Shown here piece after piece: positions 53,901 to 63,320 of a stretch of 64,000 nucleotides of DNA. Where the stretch lies: assembly GCA_003313425.1 (NCBI GenBank), contig NHZP01000062.1, positions 210,735-274,734 of the forward strand, given 5' to 3'. Below the pieces are notes generated by a model that worked only from the letters and a program-made list of their open reading frames with translations, ran no database searches and was not told the origin of the DNA. A program made the position numbers and the translations under genes. The number at the start of each line of letters is the position of its first letter. Within the stretch, counting starts at the first letter, position 1. The DNA comes from Pseudopyrenochaeta lycopersici. Lineage: Eukaryota > Ascomycota > Dothideomycetes > Pleosporales > Pseudopyrenochaetaceae.

Positions 53901-55364
53901 GATAGTTCTCCAAAACGGCGTTGTACCACTCAGCGAACGGGCATAGATTCATCCCCACCGAATGAGCAAGCCCTCCTCAAGCCCATGCCACACAAGATCG
54001 GCCAAGGCCCGTGGGCGAAGGAAGTCGAAGTTGCCTTTTACAAAAGCACACTAAAACAAGCATGGCTAGGTTGTATGCCTATCTTTAGTCGCCCAAGTCA
54101 CTTCGAGCGCGACAGAGTGATCGAGGAGAGGAAAAAGATTTTGGCCCACATCACGAGCGAAGAAGCAGAACTCAACAGACGCTTTGATTCCCGCCACCGG
54201 CTGCACGGTATAGATAAAGAGTTCGTACGCTGGAGAAACGTTGGCTGCCAGCTTTGTTACGCGGACAGTGGGAAGATGGAGCCCGATCACCTACTTGAGC
54301 ACTGCAACCGTCACCGTAGCTCCGCAAGAGCTCGACAAATTTTCGATTGGCTTCAAGCGCTCGAGCTTCCACGGCGCTCAAGGGGTGCTAGCTGGTGCAA
54401 TTTATGCTCCATGACTGAATTTGTGTGTGCAGATATCATTACAGGCGTCCGGCTAGGTGACGCCAAGCACGAGGCCGAAAGAAGTTATTGGAGAGAGCAG
54501 GCGGAGAAGTCGCTTGACGGGGATGGGAAATGCCAAATGAAGCTGGTAGTAAAGAGGACTATTGCTGCACTTTGTGCTTACGATGAACACATCCTTGGAG
54601 CCTTTTTGATGGAAAGACTTAGTGAGGAGAACGGAGTAGATATCATGGCGAAGAATCAGGTAGAGTTCTGGTTCCGGCAACGCGTCTCTCTGGGTGGCAG
54701 TGCAGTCTTGAGGCTTCTTTTCGTGTTTGAAATGCTTATAAGTGCTTTCAACTTCAGACGATCCCAGCCATCAGCGACAAAGAGCCCTAATTCAAGCGTA
54801 ATCTCCCCACTGCTATGTGGTTACGGCTGGGACAACGACGATGAAGTACAGGGCTGGCACAACACGTTGAAGTGGTGGATGGGAAAATGTGGATTCTGTG
54901 CTGGACGCGGGCTCGAAGATACCAAGATCAATCACAGTTTGAGCAACTGTAGGCGCGGGGGATCAACACAGCGGTCGATCCGCATGGGCGAAGCCATCTT
55001 TCTTGAAGGTTTCAAAGCGAAAGGTGGTTGTGCGAGGTGCGCTGTGCCTCGAGAAATTTGTGACAGGTGGGCAAAATCAAGCGACGGAGTCTGGAGAGAG
55101 CAACCTCTGGAACGTTGTCAATACGGGCGCTTGGTATACGATACAGTTGTCGGGCTATACCAATGTACCGATACAAGGTACGCCTTCGACTTGTTGACAA
55201 CGATAGAAGAGGAGGGTGAGGAGGAGTACCGTGACCTGGACGATGTTGACGTGACCATGTGGCTATGTAGGAAGTTGGTTGTTGCCAACGTTGAAGGTAC
55301 TGAGATGCTGCGACAGCTTTGGGTATGGACGCAAATGCTACAAAAGGCACGCTTAGAGTACTAA
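50973..55364 (+). CDS. Telomere-linked-helicase-like protein without helicase, with tyrosine-recombinase-like core (1463 aa)
   Basis: One uninterrupted frame. The N-terminus has two C2H2-like fingers (ICRLCKF with HVVEKH; CKHCGH with HLSAKH) resembling the DUF3505/OrsD type. The centre has GGQAPRGTELSALE (Arg749), TYRQLVIAVTDKHIR (Arg872), and QSGHRPLQRGMSYGID (His912 and Tyr921, nine residues apart). This is the order and spacing of catalytic residues in tyrosine recombinases, although the usual His of HxxR is replaced. The C-terminus has paired Cys/His clusters: CQLCYADSGK, CNLCSMTEFVC, CGFCAGRGLED, and CARCAVPREICDRW. These closely recall the tails of fungal telomere-linked RecQ helicases. 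No Walker A or DEAH box exists, and nothing suggests a deleted intron. It sits about 8.5 kb from the telomere. Function is not known; DNA binding is likely. Confidence 0.8.
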   Translation: MTAQLGLRELLEQLNLHVNEPEPVIICRLCKFALHGTSKSIADHVVEKHNHSRYITKQLRELLKPYNILGPRELRLRPDHSPPHPYLANHLGNACKHCGHKTTSIDLMGRHLSAKHGVKRKPLTWLHDHVSRGLMLQSWDHNGAYGYWIVKQDRTSATRSSVVDSSLQQTSAPRLQRLEQLHLKELERMNRRRTNATNDLGSCDMALNTNWMRRTGWAETFAGAERRLLVQLAQIPVVTVRNLHLGLYGGVDLYSCKEDEYRLSLLVAALDQVFDRCEDTVRYTDVSIRCLLRSSYPDRTYKAPFELVGRKATTQRYRRIFKMVFCFCVRFWRLDKCARQNLLRRSLTKEQDESLHQLWFDQAWSLMPEMKTKEAEPRAYQLKSDPPNLETWESISEDESDESASVITDDGEEEFESAESLLMTASEFEAPSKSHSFSKRNGREALSRAERMKRRQSTSMAHAASALDSRRDHETPQPFEKKEATWSSLLEDMLFHFVYFLSTEEYEDGTPSSTLLIYSSGVLGLTQGGSTFERAGNYTSKLSAMIYCVRMIILEATLPRFAHVGLGWSVRPRHGQVELLNQARGKNLCLGSPTPMNELLSLRDYGRVSSRSEGPSFRVTWSQDGQVVSWEKHSLSMAKFRQISHDSIQDTLAVCSELMYGWSPPIDLGSIRDHLADTSAGYSFVTDSANGLSESYLELSRRASLATVNGLLADDDWDDQAVRRYLELYSQMTELMMLSLYLLGGQAPRGTELSALEHCNGSSTSRGVCVYSRKMALIFRHAKSRRSTNHEFYVVRFMPDEVGRLLYYYLVFIRPFVCMLHREFHAGDIDSTLLFSLPTVPKEPLKTSVLTKALERQTTSTVGFRLSVRTYRQLVIAVTDKHIRHISEPFNRHDDRSTKADPNVAYAWQSGHRPLQRGMSYGIDGAFPDTLQPALLNIYEWASNEWHKFLQLEPAAHNACIETIEGQKRKVPSSSSDSSPKRRCTTQRTGIDSSPPNEQALLKPMPHKIGQGPWAKEVEVAFYKSTLKQAWLGCMPIFSRPSHFERDRVIEERKKILAHITSEEAELNRRFDSRHRLHGIDKEFVRWRNVGCQLCYADSGKMEPDHLLEHCNRHRSSARARQIFDWLQALELPRRSRGASWCNLCSMTEFVCADIITGVRLGDAKHEAERSYWREQAEKSLDGDGKCQMKLVVKRTIAALCAYDEHILGAFLMERLSEENGVDIMAKNQVEFWFRQRVSLGGSAVLRLLFVFEMLISAFNFRRSQPSATKSPNSSVISPLLCGYGWDNDDEVQGWHNTLKWWMGKCGFCAGRGLEDTKINHSLSNCRRGGSTQRSIRMGEAIFLEGFKAKGGCARCAVPREICDRWAKSSDGVWREQPLERCQYGRLVYDTVVGLYQCTDTRYAFDLLTTIEEEGEEEYRDLDDVDVTMWLCRKLVVANVEGTEMLRQLWVWTQMLQKARLEY

Positions 55365-55974
55365 GATTTTAGAGTACTTTTGGGGTCGTCATAACGACGC
55401 TAGATCTCTACCAAGTAGCTAGAGTACAATGATGCTGCAGCATATCAGCCCTAGTTCTTCTAATAAGTACCCTTAAAAATGTACTGTTACGAGAAGGAGC
55501 GAAGACATTGATCAAAATATACGGTTGCTTACATTACGCGATGTCATTGTAATTCTATTGCTACTCGTGTAGAATACGCATCCTTAACCTTCGGAGAGGT
55601 AGACAAAGGCTTAGAACTACTTGATAATGCTTTCTTGAAGACTTTGGCGTCTTGGTCTGCAAGCAGCGTGGTACTGCAGTCGTTAATCTCGACACGTATC
55701 CCCTGCAGCATCATACTATGTACCTACACTGTACCTTTAGGGTTATGTTAGGTTGCCCCCAGGGGCAAGAATTGAGTTGGCCTCCGGGGGCAAGACCCTA
55801 GGGGGGTTAACAAGCGTGGGAAGTAATGCCTGCCCCTAGGGGCAAGATGCCTGTGCGAACAACGTAGCTTCGCGAACTTCAAAACTTTATATAGCCTTCC
55901 CACCTACCACTCTATAGCGTGCCTATTCCATAAGAAGCTATTTTCCTAGGCTCTATTATACAAAAACCGCTCCT
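55365..55974. other. Intergenic stretch with GC-rich palindromes
   Basis: No gene. Bases 55755-55850 carry three short near-palindromes of the type GCCCCYAGGGGCAAG (see findings), upstream of the DUF3723 pseudogene. Confidence 0.5.
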
Positions 55975-56560
55975 ATGAAACGCAAAGGCGATAAAACGGC
56001 TGTTAAGGGAAGGAAGAAGCAACGAGTAGAGGTGAAAGATGTAGACTCCGTTCACGAGCAGGCTGAGCCATATCGACTGGCTACTGCTAGGTTTCCAATC
56101 GATGTGCTTACTTCAGAGTAGACGACTGGCACCAACCGGTCCATCAACGAACACCACAAGCGCCGCCTCTGCCAGACATTCAGAGAAGTAGGCGTCCTTC
56201 GCAGAAATGAAAGCCGCCGACTGCGGGTTGCTTGCACAAAAGCGCAAGTGCACCAGATGCTTGACTATCTCAGGCTGAGAGAAAGCGGAGTTCCGAGCGA
56301 TCGTAGTGGCCAGCGAACTGAGGGAGGAGATGATGCGGATTGGCCATCGTTCGAAGACTGGAGTAGCGTTGTTGGACAGAGGGCAGAACCTATGGCGTGC
56401 AACCATCGAGTAGAGGCCTTAAAGGAATATTTGCATGGTTCTCAGTCTGCGCATAGGGGGCGGTGGTGGATTGGTGACATCTACGACAAAGGTTCCATCC
56501 CTTAAGCCGCAGCAGCTAAGACGAGCTAACCCTAACGGCAGACGCAAAAAAAAAAAGCTC
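55975..56560 (+). pseudogene. DUF3723-family pseudogene
   Basis: An ATG at 55975 opens MKRKGDKTAVKGRKKQ. After PIDVLTSE there is an in-frame TAG (56119-56121), then NRSINEHHKRRLCQTFREVG, a VHQMLDYL segment, WPSFEDWSSVVGQRAEPM, HRVEALKEYL and WWIGDIYDK. This order, ending in a WW..D.YD segment, fits the DUF3723 family, a fungal accessory-chromosome and subtelomeric family of unknown role, by recalled resemblance. A frameshift near 56505 moves the readable LKPQQLRRANPNGRR piece to another frame, and nothing recognisable follows the A-tract at 56548. Dead and truncated. Confidence 0.65.
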
Positions 56561-56807
56561 ATAGGTAGCTGTTATTAAGAGCTGAGTTTTTGGGACGGGC
56601 TCTTAAGTGGCCGGGACCACGTCTAACCGAAAAACCTTGCCTAAATGCGAGATACTGTCGTTGTTCCGCTGCTGACTGTCAAGGTCTATAGGCAGGATAT
56701 TTAAGTAGAAGCGTCCGCGAACTAATGCAGTCTTTGGGTCTGGTCTTGAGCGAAGACCACACAAGGAAGATTATCCACAATATGCTTGTAAGACTACGCT
56801 GTGTAAT
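56561..56807. other. Short gap
   Basis: Nothing recognised. It should hold the 3' end signal of the leftward gene that ends at 56808. Confidence 0.4.
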
Positions 56808-57611
56808 TTAAACAGCTACTAACACGGTAAGAGCTGCAAAAAGCCAGACAAGAGGTGTGCTGTGTAGTAACTCGCCGTGGTTCTTATTCTCGTTCTTGTT
56901 CTCGCTGTCAAAGTTTACAGTAATATTCATAGCCGGCCTCGTTGACTTGGGCCTAGCCTCCCGAGTTTTGCGCGCTTTCTCAGACCCAGTCCTAGTAGGT
57001 CTCTTGCTTTTTGATCGTTCCAGGCTTCTTTTTACCTCCTGTTTGCTTGGTGCATTGTACACGTTCCCTGCGACGGTGTGTAGGCTAGCCCACGGCTCCA
57101 CAAACAACGCTGCCGGGTCCTCAGGTTGGCCATCTGTTGTGTTTAGAAGAAGCTGTGTAGAGCCATCCAGTAGAGGCAGGTTACTAGTTGGCAATTCCAT
57201 AGCATAAGGTGCCTGCGAGGAGGGCTTTTTTGGGTTGACAAGCTCGTACACCATCTTGCCCGCGAGAAACGTAAGCTGATGGGAGGACACCAGACCCGAC
57301 TGCATAGAGCAAAGAGACGGAGAGGATGCATTGCATCTGGCCTCATCAACCAGAAGGAGCGTGTAGGAGCCAGGAAGCCTCTGCTCTGTGCCTATCCTTA
57401 CAGCCACGGCAGGATCTATGGTGGCTGCGGGGCCTACGTGTTAGGGTCATGTTGCTGTGCACAGCGTAGATAGCAACTCACGCTCCACGGGGATGCCAAC
57501 ACCGCCACTAGCAACCGCCGTGTTGAATTCTACGGTAAGATTATCCATGGCTATGCCTCTTACAGACTGTAAAAGGCCAGCCATCAGAACTGTACGACAA
57601 GTGAAGTGCAT
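56808..57611 (-). CDS. Predicted secreted, GPI-anchored-type protein (251 aa)
   Basis: Exon 1 is 57611-57482, then a 48 bp GT-AG intron (57434-57481, CCTAAC branch site), then exon 2 57433-56808. The phase is exact. The ATG at 57611 gives a short signal-peptide-like start (MHFTCR then a hydrophobic VLMAGLL stretch). The middle has several N-glycosylation sequons (NLT, NAS, NTT, NIT) and a YTLLLVDEARCN segment faintly like PEBP-type folds. A basic Lys/Arg-rich linker comes before the end. The C-terminus is a hydrophobic run (STPLVWLFAALTVLVAV) directly at the stop, as in GPI-anchor signals or a tail anchor. I do not recognise the family. Confidence 0.6.
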
Positions 57612-58679
57612 TTTTGGTAGGCAGGCGTAAGAGGAGATAGATAGACAAATAGGAGGACAGGACGTTTAGGCTGGGTAGGTAAGAATAGACGAAAGAAAAG
57701 AGAAAGGGGCACAGCGAATCCAAAGATGAAGGAAATGCAGCAGAGACAGATGCCGAAAGAGCGTCGGTTTTTTGTAGCCGTTACCTCGCTGCCGCATATC
57801 GCATACGGACTTGGTGTAAAGCGCAGCACAAGGTAAAGACAGCATACCTAACACTAGCGTTTCTCTACGTCCCTGCTGCATCATGCAAAGACCTTAGTTG
57901 TCAACAAAACAGCATAGCGAGAATAGCTAAACGTCCAAGTAACTAGCATGTCAGTAAATCCCGACTGTTGGGCCTGTGTTGGGGAAGTGAGAACCAGCGG
58001 TTGAAACAGTTCGCCAAGGGAGGTGCAGTGGAGACGCACAGACTGTTAGAGGTCGGAGTAAATGCACGAGCTGCGCTAAGACACTTACAGCAGCTTCTAG
58101 AAGGCTTTGAAACACTACACAGACCAGACAGGTGTTTCTTAGCCGCTGATCCTGTTACCCAATACGGCTGCTTCGTTTATGCCCCCTTCTGTTCAGTGTG
58201 GTGATTAATTAGCGCGATTGTGTCAAGTTCGGCCGCGTTATGCCGAATAGGCCGTGCACTGGGGGTGCTAGGGAAGTACCGTTCATGCCAAGGCAATGCG
58301 GGTCTAGTCATTGTTGTCGTCTATGTCGCGACGTCCCTGCCAAGAACAAACCCTACGAGTTTCTTCAAGAGCCTCCCTTATTATACGATTGTTTTTGCTG
58401 ACAAACAGATAGGTTTGAAGGGCTATCGTTTATGCGTCTGGCTTGGTAGCTAACATGTCGAAACGATGCAAGCAGCTTGGCATGTTAGGGGCACGATTTT
58501 CGTCCTTATAGGAGGTATCTTGAAAGGATATAAAATAAGCATCTTTTACCCTAATTAGAACTCATATCATTAGCATCTCTCTATTTCATTTCTAGACACG
58601 CATCTTCTGTGAATGATTTCACTCAGCGCTCTTTTCCCTAACTTCAAGACTACCAATCCTTAACAAAGCCCCGTTCACT
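57612..58679. other. Intergenic stretch between the two predicted secreted-protein genes
   Basis: Plus-strand ORFs 57968-58204 (78 codons) and 58220-58453 have no domain, no splice partner and no composition bias. I would not call them genes. The region upstream of 58680 includes TATAAAATA near 58518-58527, a possible TATA box for the repeat-protein gene. Confidence 0.45.
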
Positions 58680-59905
58680 ATGCGAGCATCAACGGTCGCG
58701 GCCATTTTGGCGTTTACTGCAGGCATGACTGCTAATGCCGCACCTGTTGTCCTCTCAGAGGGTCTCTCTGATAGCCTCCCGTCTGGGCTTCTAACCACGG
58801 TTGGCCTTGATGTACCTGCAGGTGTTGATGATCTGTAGGTCCCACACAGCGAACAATATACTAGGTTACTAACAGCATCAGGAGCCAGACAATCCGAGAC
58901 CAGAGTTCTGAGGAGGCCCAGGCGGTTGCAAAGAGAGAGCCACAGCGAGGCCGGGGCCGCGGTGGACGTGGCCGGGCGGGTCGTGTTGGCGGTGTTGTTG
59001 AGGGTGTAACTGAGGGGATTGGCGGCGCAGCAGACGCAATTTTCATCGGGCAGACGATCCAGGACCAGACATCTCAAGAGGCGCAGCCAGTGGCGAAGAG
59101 AGAGCCACAGCGAGGCCGGGGCCGCGGTGGACGTGGCCGGGCGGGTCGTGTTGGCGGTGTTGTTGAGGGTGTAACTGAAGGTATCGGCGGGGTGGCAGAT
59201 GGAATCTTCATCGGACAGACGATCCAAGACCAGACGTCTGAGGAATCGCAGCCAGTAGCGAAGAGAGAGCCACAGCGAGGCCGAGGACGTGGTGGACGCG
59301 GGCGAGCTGGTCGTATTGGCGACGTCGTTGAGGGCGTAACTGAAGGTATCGGCGGTACAGCAGATGCTATTTTCATTGGGCAGACGATCCAAGACCAGAC
59401 CTCTCAGGAATCGCAGCCAGTTGCGAAGAGGGAGCCGCAGCGAGGCCGGGGACGTGGTGGACGCGGGCGAGGTAGTCGTGTTGGCGGTGTTGTGGAGGGC
59501 GTAAGTGAGGGGATTGGCGGCGCAGCAGACGCAATTTTCATCGGACAGACAATCCAAGACCAGACCTCTCAGGAGGCGCAGCCAGTGGCCAAGAGGGAGC
59601 CGCAGCGAGGCCGGGGACGTGGTGGACGCGGGCGAGGTAGTCGTGTTGGTGGGGTGGTTGAGGGTGTAAGTGAGGGTATTGGCGGGGTGGCAGATGGAAT
59701 CTTCATCGGACAGACGATACAAGACCAAAGCTCTGAGGAGGCGCAACCAGTGGCGAAGAGGGAGGCACAGCGAGGCCAGGAAGGTGGTAGACTTGGGCAG
59801 GCAGGGATTTGCCAGGTGGGGGTTGAGTCAGCGTGTAATGGCGACTCAGCTAGACCAGATTTGGAGTTTGGTGCAGATTTAGACTTCACTGGTGCAGATT
59901 TCTAA
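58680..59905 (+). CDS. Secreted Kex2-type repeat precursor, five 55-aa repeats (394 aa)
   Basis: Exon 1 is 58680-58834, then a 41 bp GT-AG intron with TACTAAC (58835-58875), then exon 2 58876-59905. The phase fits. Residues 1-21 form a clear signal peptide (MRASTVAAILAFTAGMTANA, then AP). After a pro-region, five nearly identical 55-residue units follow, each preceded and ended by Lys-Arg, the Kex2 cleavage signal. A Cys-containing acidic tail comes last. Each unit has an Arg/Gly-rich cationic head (EPQRGRGRGGRGR), a glycine-zipper-like middle (Gly every fourth residue through VVEGVTEGIGG), a hydrophobic IFIGQTI, and a Gln/Ser/Glu-rich end PVAKR. The Glu-Pro or Glu-Ala directly after Lys-Arg recalls Ste13-type dipeptide trimming. 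No known core-peptide family is recognised. Confidence 0.82.
58937..59761 (+). repeat. Coding tandem array, 5 x 165 bp
   Basis: Units at 58937-59101, 59102-59266, 59267-59431, 59432-59596 and 59597-59761. They are highly similar, with most variation at third positions and a few clustered replacements: Ala-Gly against Gly-Ser after the Arg-rich head, Thr against Ser before EGIGG, and alternating endings. The pattern suggests ongoing unequal exchange or conversion between units. Confidence 0.93.
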
Positions 59906-60929
59906 GATAGATCGTTAGTAGTTTCTACAAGCGAGTAAAGTACAAAATATAGATTGTTAATAAGCAAGTCGATTTATTTAGGGTTGTAACAAGCTACTAT
60001 AGATAAGGGAGTAATAAAAAGCAGTGTATAAAGCATAAAAAAGAATTGTAAAAAGAAGGGTAAGGGATTGTATTAGAGGTAAGTAGTAATAGTATTATTA
60101 TTTAGGGGGTTAGAGAGTAGGTTTAGAGTTAATTAAGAATAAGGTAGAGTTAAGTAAAAGGTATAGAAGTGTTAGATAAAATACTAAAATACGCTTTGCA
60201 GAATTAATAATTACGATAAATTAATTGTGTGTTGATTATAATTATATTCCTTATTAAGTTCTGTCTCCTACTTTCTTCTATATGTCCTCTACTTCTAAAG
60301 GTTCTGTTAATTAGTAATAGTTATTAGTCCTTCCTATACTGTACTTCTAAGGTTCTCCTTATATTTAATAAGAAGAGTAAGTTATTTTAGAGTTTAATAA
60401 GAGTAGGTTAAAAAGTGTTAAGATATAATAGAGAGTAGATTAGTAGCAGTAAGAGATTAATTAAAATTAAGATTAAGAGTATTCTTATTAGATATAAATG
60501 TGTAAGTTTAAGGAGGCTAGATAGTAGCACAAGTATTAAGTAGAACTAGTTAGTAGAAGGGCATGTAAAAGAGTTTTAATAGAGAAGACATAATAAAGCA
60601 ACTAGGGTAATAATAATAAATTTGGGGTTAGTTTAGGTAAATAGTTATTTTATATAACAAGGGGGATAAGTTATTAATTAGAATGATATAGTAATTTAAT
60701 TTAGTAATAGTAGAAGGATAAGCATAGAGGTATTTAGTATTATAAGAGAAGAGTTATGTATATTAGTAGAAGAAGAAGAAGTAATAGGTTATAAATTAGG
60801 TAATAGAGGTTAGGTTAGAGTTCTATAGAAGATTAGAAGATTAGAAGATAAAGAAGAGTTATAAGTAGATTTTAAAAGTGTAGGTAAAGTAAGTAATAGT
60901 AGTAAAGTATTTAGGTTAAAGGTTAGGGT

Positions 60930-61085
60930 AAGTTAAGTAGGGGTAAAAGAGGGGCAAACGACTAAAGTAGGGGTAAATAAGAAGGAAAGTAGTAAAGTAG
61001 GGGTAAATAAGGAGTAAACAACTAGAGTAGGGGCAAAAAAGGAGTTAGCGACTAGAGTAGTAGTAAACTTATAAGAAGGTGTAAC
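60930..61085. repeat. Degenerate tandem repeat, about 38 bp unit
   Basis: Units around CGACTAAAGTAGGGGTAAA followed by an AAGGAG run recur near 60938, 60960, 60995 and 61022, with C/T and G/A differences between copies. Confidence 0.6.
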
Positions 61086-61525
61086 CGTAACGAGGGGCGG
61101 TCTAAGCAGCAGGCTGAGCAGCAGGCCGAGCAGCAGACTAAGCAGCAGGCTAAGTAGCAGCAATACAAGCGGCGATAGGAGCAGCAGGAGCGCGAGGCAG
61201 CAGTGCACAGTCTGTGGCAGTGTCCGCAGCTAGGGCAGGAGGGTTTCTGAGAGATAGATGAGCTGCGGAGCAGAGTAAGGTATAAAAAGGAGGTTCAAAC
61301 GTGCTGGAAGTGTGGGATGATGGAGTATCTCTGCGGCAGAAAGCAGGGTAGCAAGCAGAGCAGCAAGCAGAGCAGCAAGCAGAGTAGTAGGCAGGCAGAT
61401 TGCGCATGGCCGAACGTAACGATAGCAGTACTATATAGGCTACGAGCAGCAGCAGAGGCAAAAGCAAAGCTAGAGGTAGGTAGAGGAATTCAAGATAGTA
61501 GGCTTTGGGAGGTAGGATATTGAGG
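61085..61525 (+). pseudogene. Eroded C-terminus of a telomere-linked-helicase-like gene
   Basis: A CpA-retaining island in the AT-rich zone. One frame reads a Gln-rich repeat (QQAEQQAEQQ), a VHSLWQCPQLGQEGF segment, then VQTCWKCGMMEYLCGRKQ, a Ser/Lys/Gln repeat, and ADCAWPNVTIAVLYRL. Stops at CAG/CGA-type codons interrupt it. The C-x2-C-x5-C finger followed by a Cys-aromatic-(V/L)-LY segment mirrors the tail of the 50973-55364 protein (CARCAVPREIC, then CQYGRLVYDTVVGLYQC). I infer a decayed relative, perhaps a full telomere-linked helicase. The preceding 1 kb is too mutated to tell. Confidence 0.45.
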
Positions 61526-62175
61526 GCAGGTAGATAGTAAGGAGGAGCTAGGTAGATGGATAGGAGAGGTATATCAAGATAGGCGGATTTTTAAGGATAT
61601 TACTAGTAAAGGAGTAGCTAGTATTATATATAGTATCTTAGAAGAGCAAAGAAGAAAATAGATATATTTTATATAGTATTTATAAAAGAATAGTTAACTA
61701 GTTTAAATAAGAAAAAAGAAGAAGAGAGTAAAGTAATTTAATATAAGATATTAGAAGGAGAGTAGAGAATAGCTAGCTACGTTAAATAAGAAAAAGAAGA
61801 AAGAGAGTAAAGAATAGCTAGCTACTTTAAATAATATATAAAATAGCTATAATTAGGTTAATTTTAAGAAAAGTTAAGTTTATATATAAGTCTTAGTAGA
61901 AAATACTATATAAATAACAATAGTAAGAAGCTATAGTATATAAAATTATTCTAGAAATATAGTAGTATAACTTTTATAGTAGTATAATAAGAAGTTATTA
62001 AAATATAAAAGTTAAAAGATAAAAAGAAAAGAAGAATAAAAATATTAGAGTTAATAATTAATAATCTTATAGTAAAGAATAGTTTTTAAAGTAAAGTAGA
62101 TAAAATAGTAGTAAAGAAGAAAGTAGTAGGTAAAGTAGCAGTAAGTAAAGCAGAAGTAAGTAAAGTAGAAGATAA

Positions 62176-62295
62176 TATAGTAGTATGTAAGATAGTAGTA
62201 TGTAAGATAGTAGTATGTAAGATAGTAGTATGTAAGATAGTAGTATGTAAGATAGTAGTATGTAAGATAGTAGAAAGTAAGATAGTAGAAAATAA
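62176..62295. repeat. 15 bp tandem array
   Basis: GATAGTAGTATGTAA is repeated at 62191, 62206, 62221, 62236 and 62251. Variants GATAGTAGAAAGTAA (62266) and GATAGTAGAAAATAA (62281) follow. Confidence 0.92.
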
Positions 62296-63254
62296 GATAG
62301 TAAGTAAAAGTATAGCTAAAGTAGTAGTAAGTAAAAGAGTAGATAATATAGTAGTAGGTAATATAGTAGATAAAGAAGTAGATAAGAAAGTAGTAAGTTA
62401 AGTAGTAGGTAAAGTAGTTAATAAGTAAGTAGATAAAATAAAAGTAGATAAAGTAGTAGTAAAAGAAGTAAAAGTAAATAATAGGTTAGTAGTATTAATA
62501 GGAAAAAAGAAGAGGAAGGTAAAAGAATTAAAATATAGTATAAAGAAGAGTAAATAATAAGTAAGTATAATTAAAAGAAAGAGGTTAAAAAGAGTAAAGT
62601 AATAAAAGATAAGTTAAAAAGCGTGAAGTAATAAAATAGAGGTTAAAGAAGAATAGATAGTAAGTAGTATTAATTAGAAAAAAAAAGATAGTATAATAAT
62701 ATAAAAGAGTATAGTACATAGAGATATTATAAGTAATAGAGTAGATAGTATAGTAGAAGTAATATTATAAAAGTTCCGAATTTAAAAAGAATAAAATAGT
62801 AGGAATAGTTTTAAAGTTAATAAGAATAATTAAAGTAAGTAGTAAGTAGTTAAAGACTAAGTAGTAAATAGTTTTATAAAAAAAACGAAAGTAAAGTAAT
62901 ATAATATAGTAGAGAAGAATAGTAAGTTATAAGTAGTAGAGTAGGTAGTATAGTAGAAGTAGGAAAATTAAGGTTTAGAATTTAAAGAAAATAGGATAGT
63001 AGAAATAGTTTTAAATTTATTAAGAAATATTATTTAAAGTTAGTATAAGTAGATAGTAGTAAGTAGAAAGTAGTTTTATGTTATTAAGGTTAAAAAAAGG
63101 AAAGTAATAGAATATAGTATAAGAGTAGAAAGATAGTAGGTATATAGTTTATAGTTTTAGTTAGTTAAAAAAGAGATTAGTAATTTAATATAGTATAGAA
63201 GGAGATAGATAGTAGAGTTTTAGTTTGTAGTTCTATAGAGTTAAGAGTTAAGAA

Positions 63255-63320
63255 AACAAAGTAATAGTATAGAAGTAATAGTATAGAAGTAATAGTATAG
63301 AAGTAATAGTATAGAAGTAG
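63255..63320. repeat. 14 bp tandem array
   Basis: About four copies of AGTAATAGTATAGA in a row. Confidence 0.85.

Noticed and set aside
50973..55364. RecQ/DEAD helicase domain in the 1463-codon ORF
   Set aside because: No GxGKT/S or DExH motif was found in the frame; only the flanking regions resemble telomere-linked helicases.
56857..57207. 116-codon plus-strand ORF opposite the GPI-type gene
   Set aside because: The minus strand has a signal-peptide-like start, an intron with exact phase and sequons; the plus ORF is its shadow.
57968..58204. 78-codon ORF between the secreted-protein genes
   Set aside because: Low information and no splice or domain support, though a small helical protein cannot be excluded.
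58619..59746. A 375-codon ORF on the minus strand across the repeat gene
   Set aside because: It is the GC-rich antisense shadow of the 165 bp repeats. The plus strand has a signal peptide, an intron with a proper branch site and a sensible protein; the minus product is a Leu/Thr/Ser repeat with no start context.
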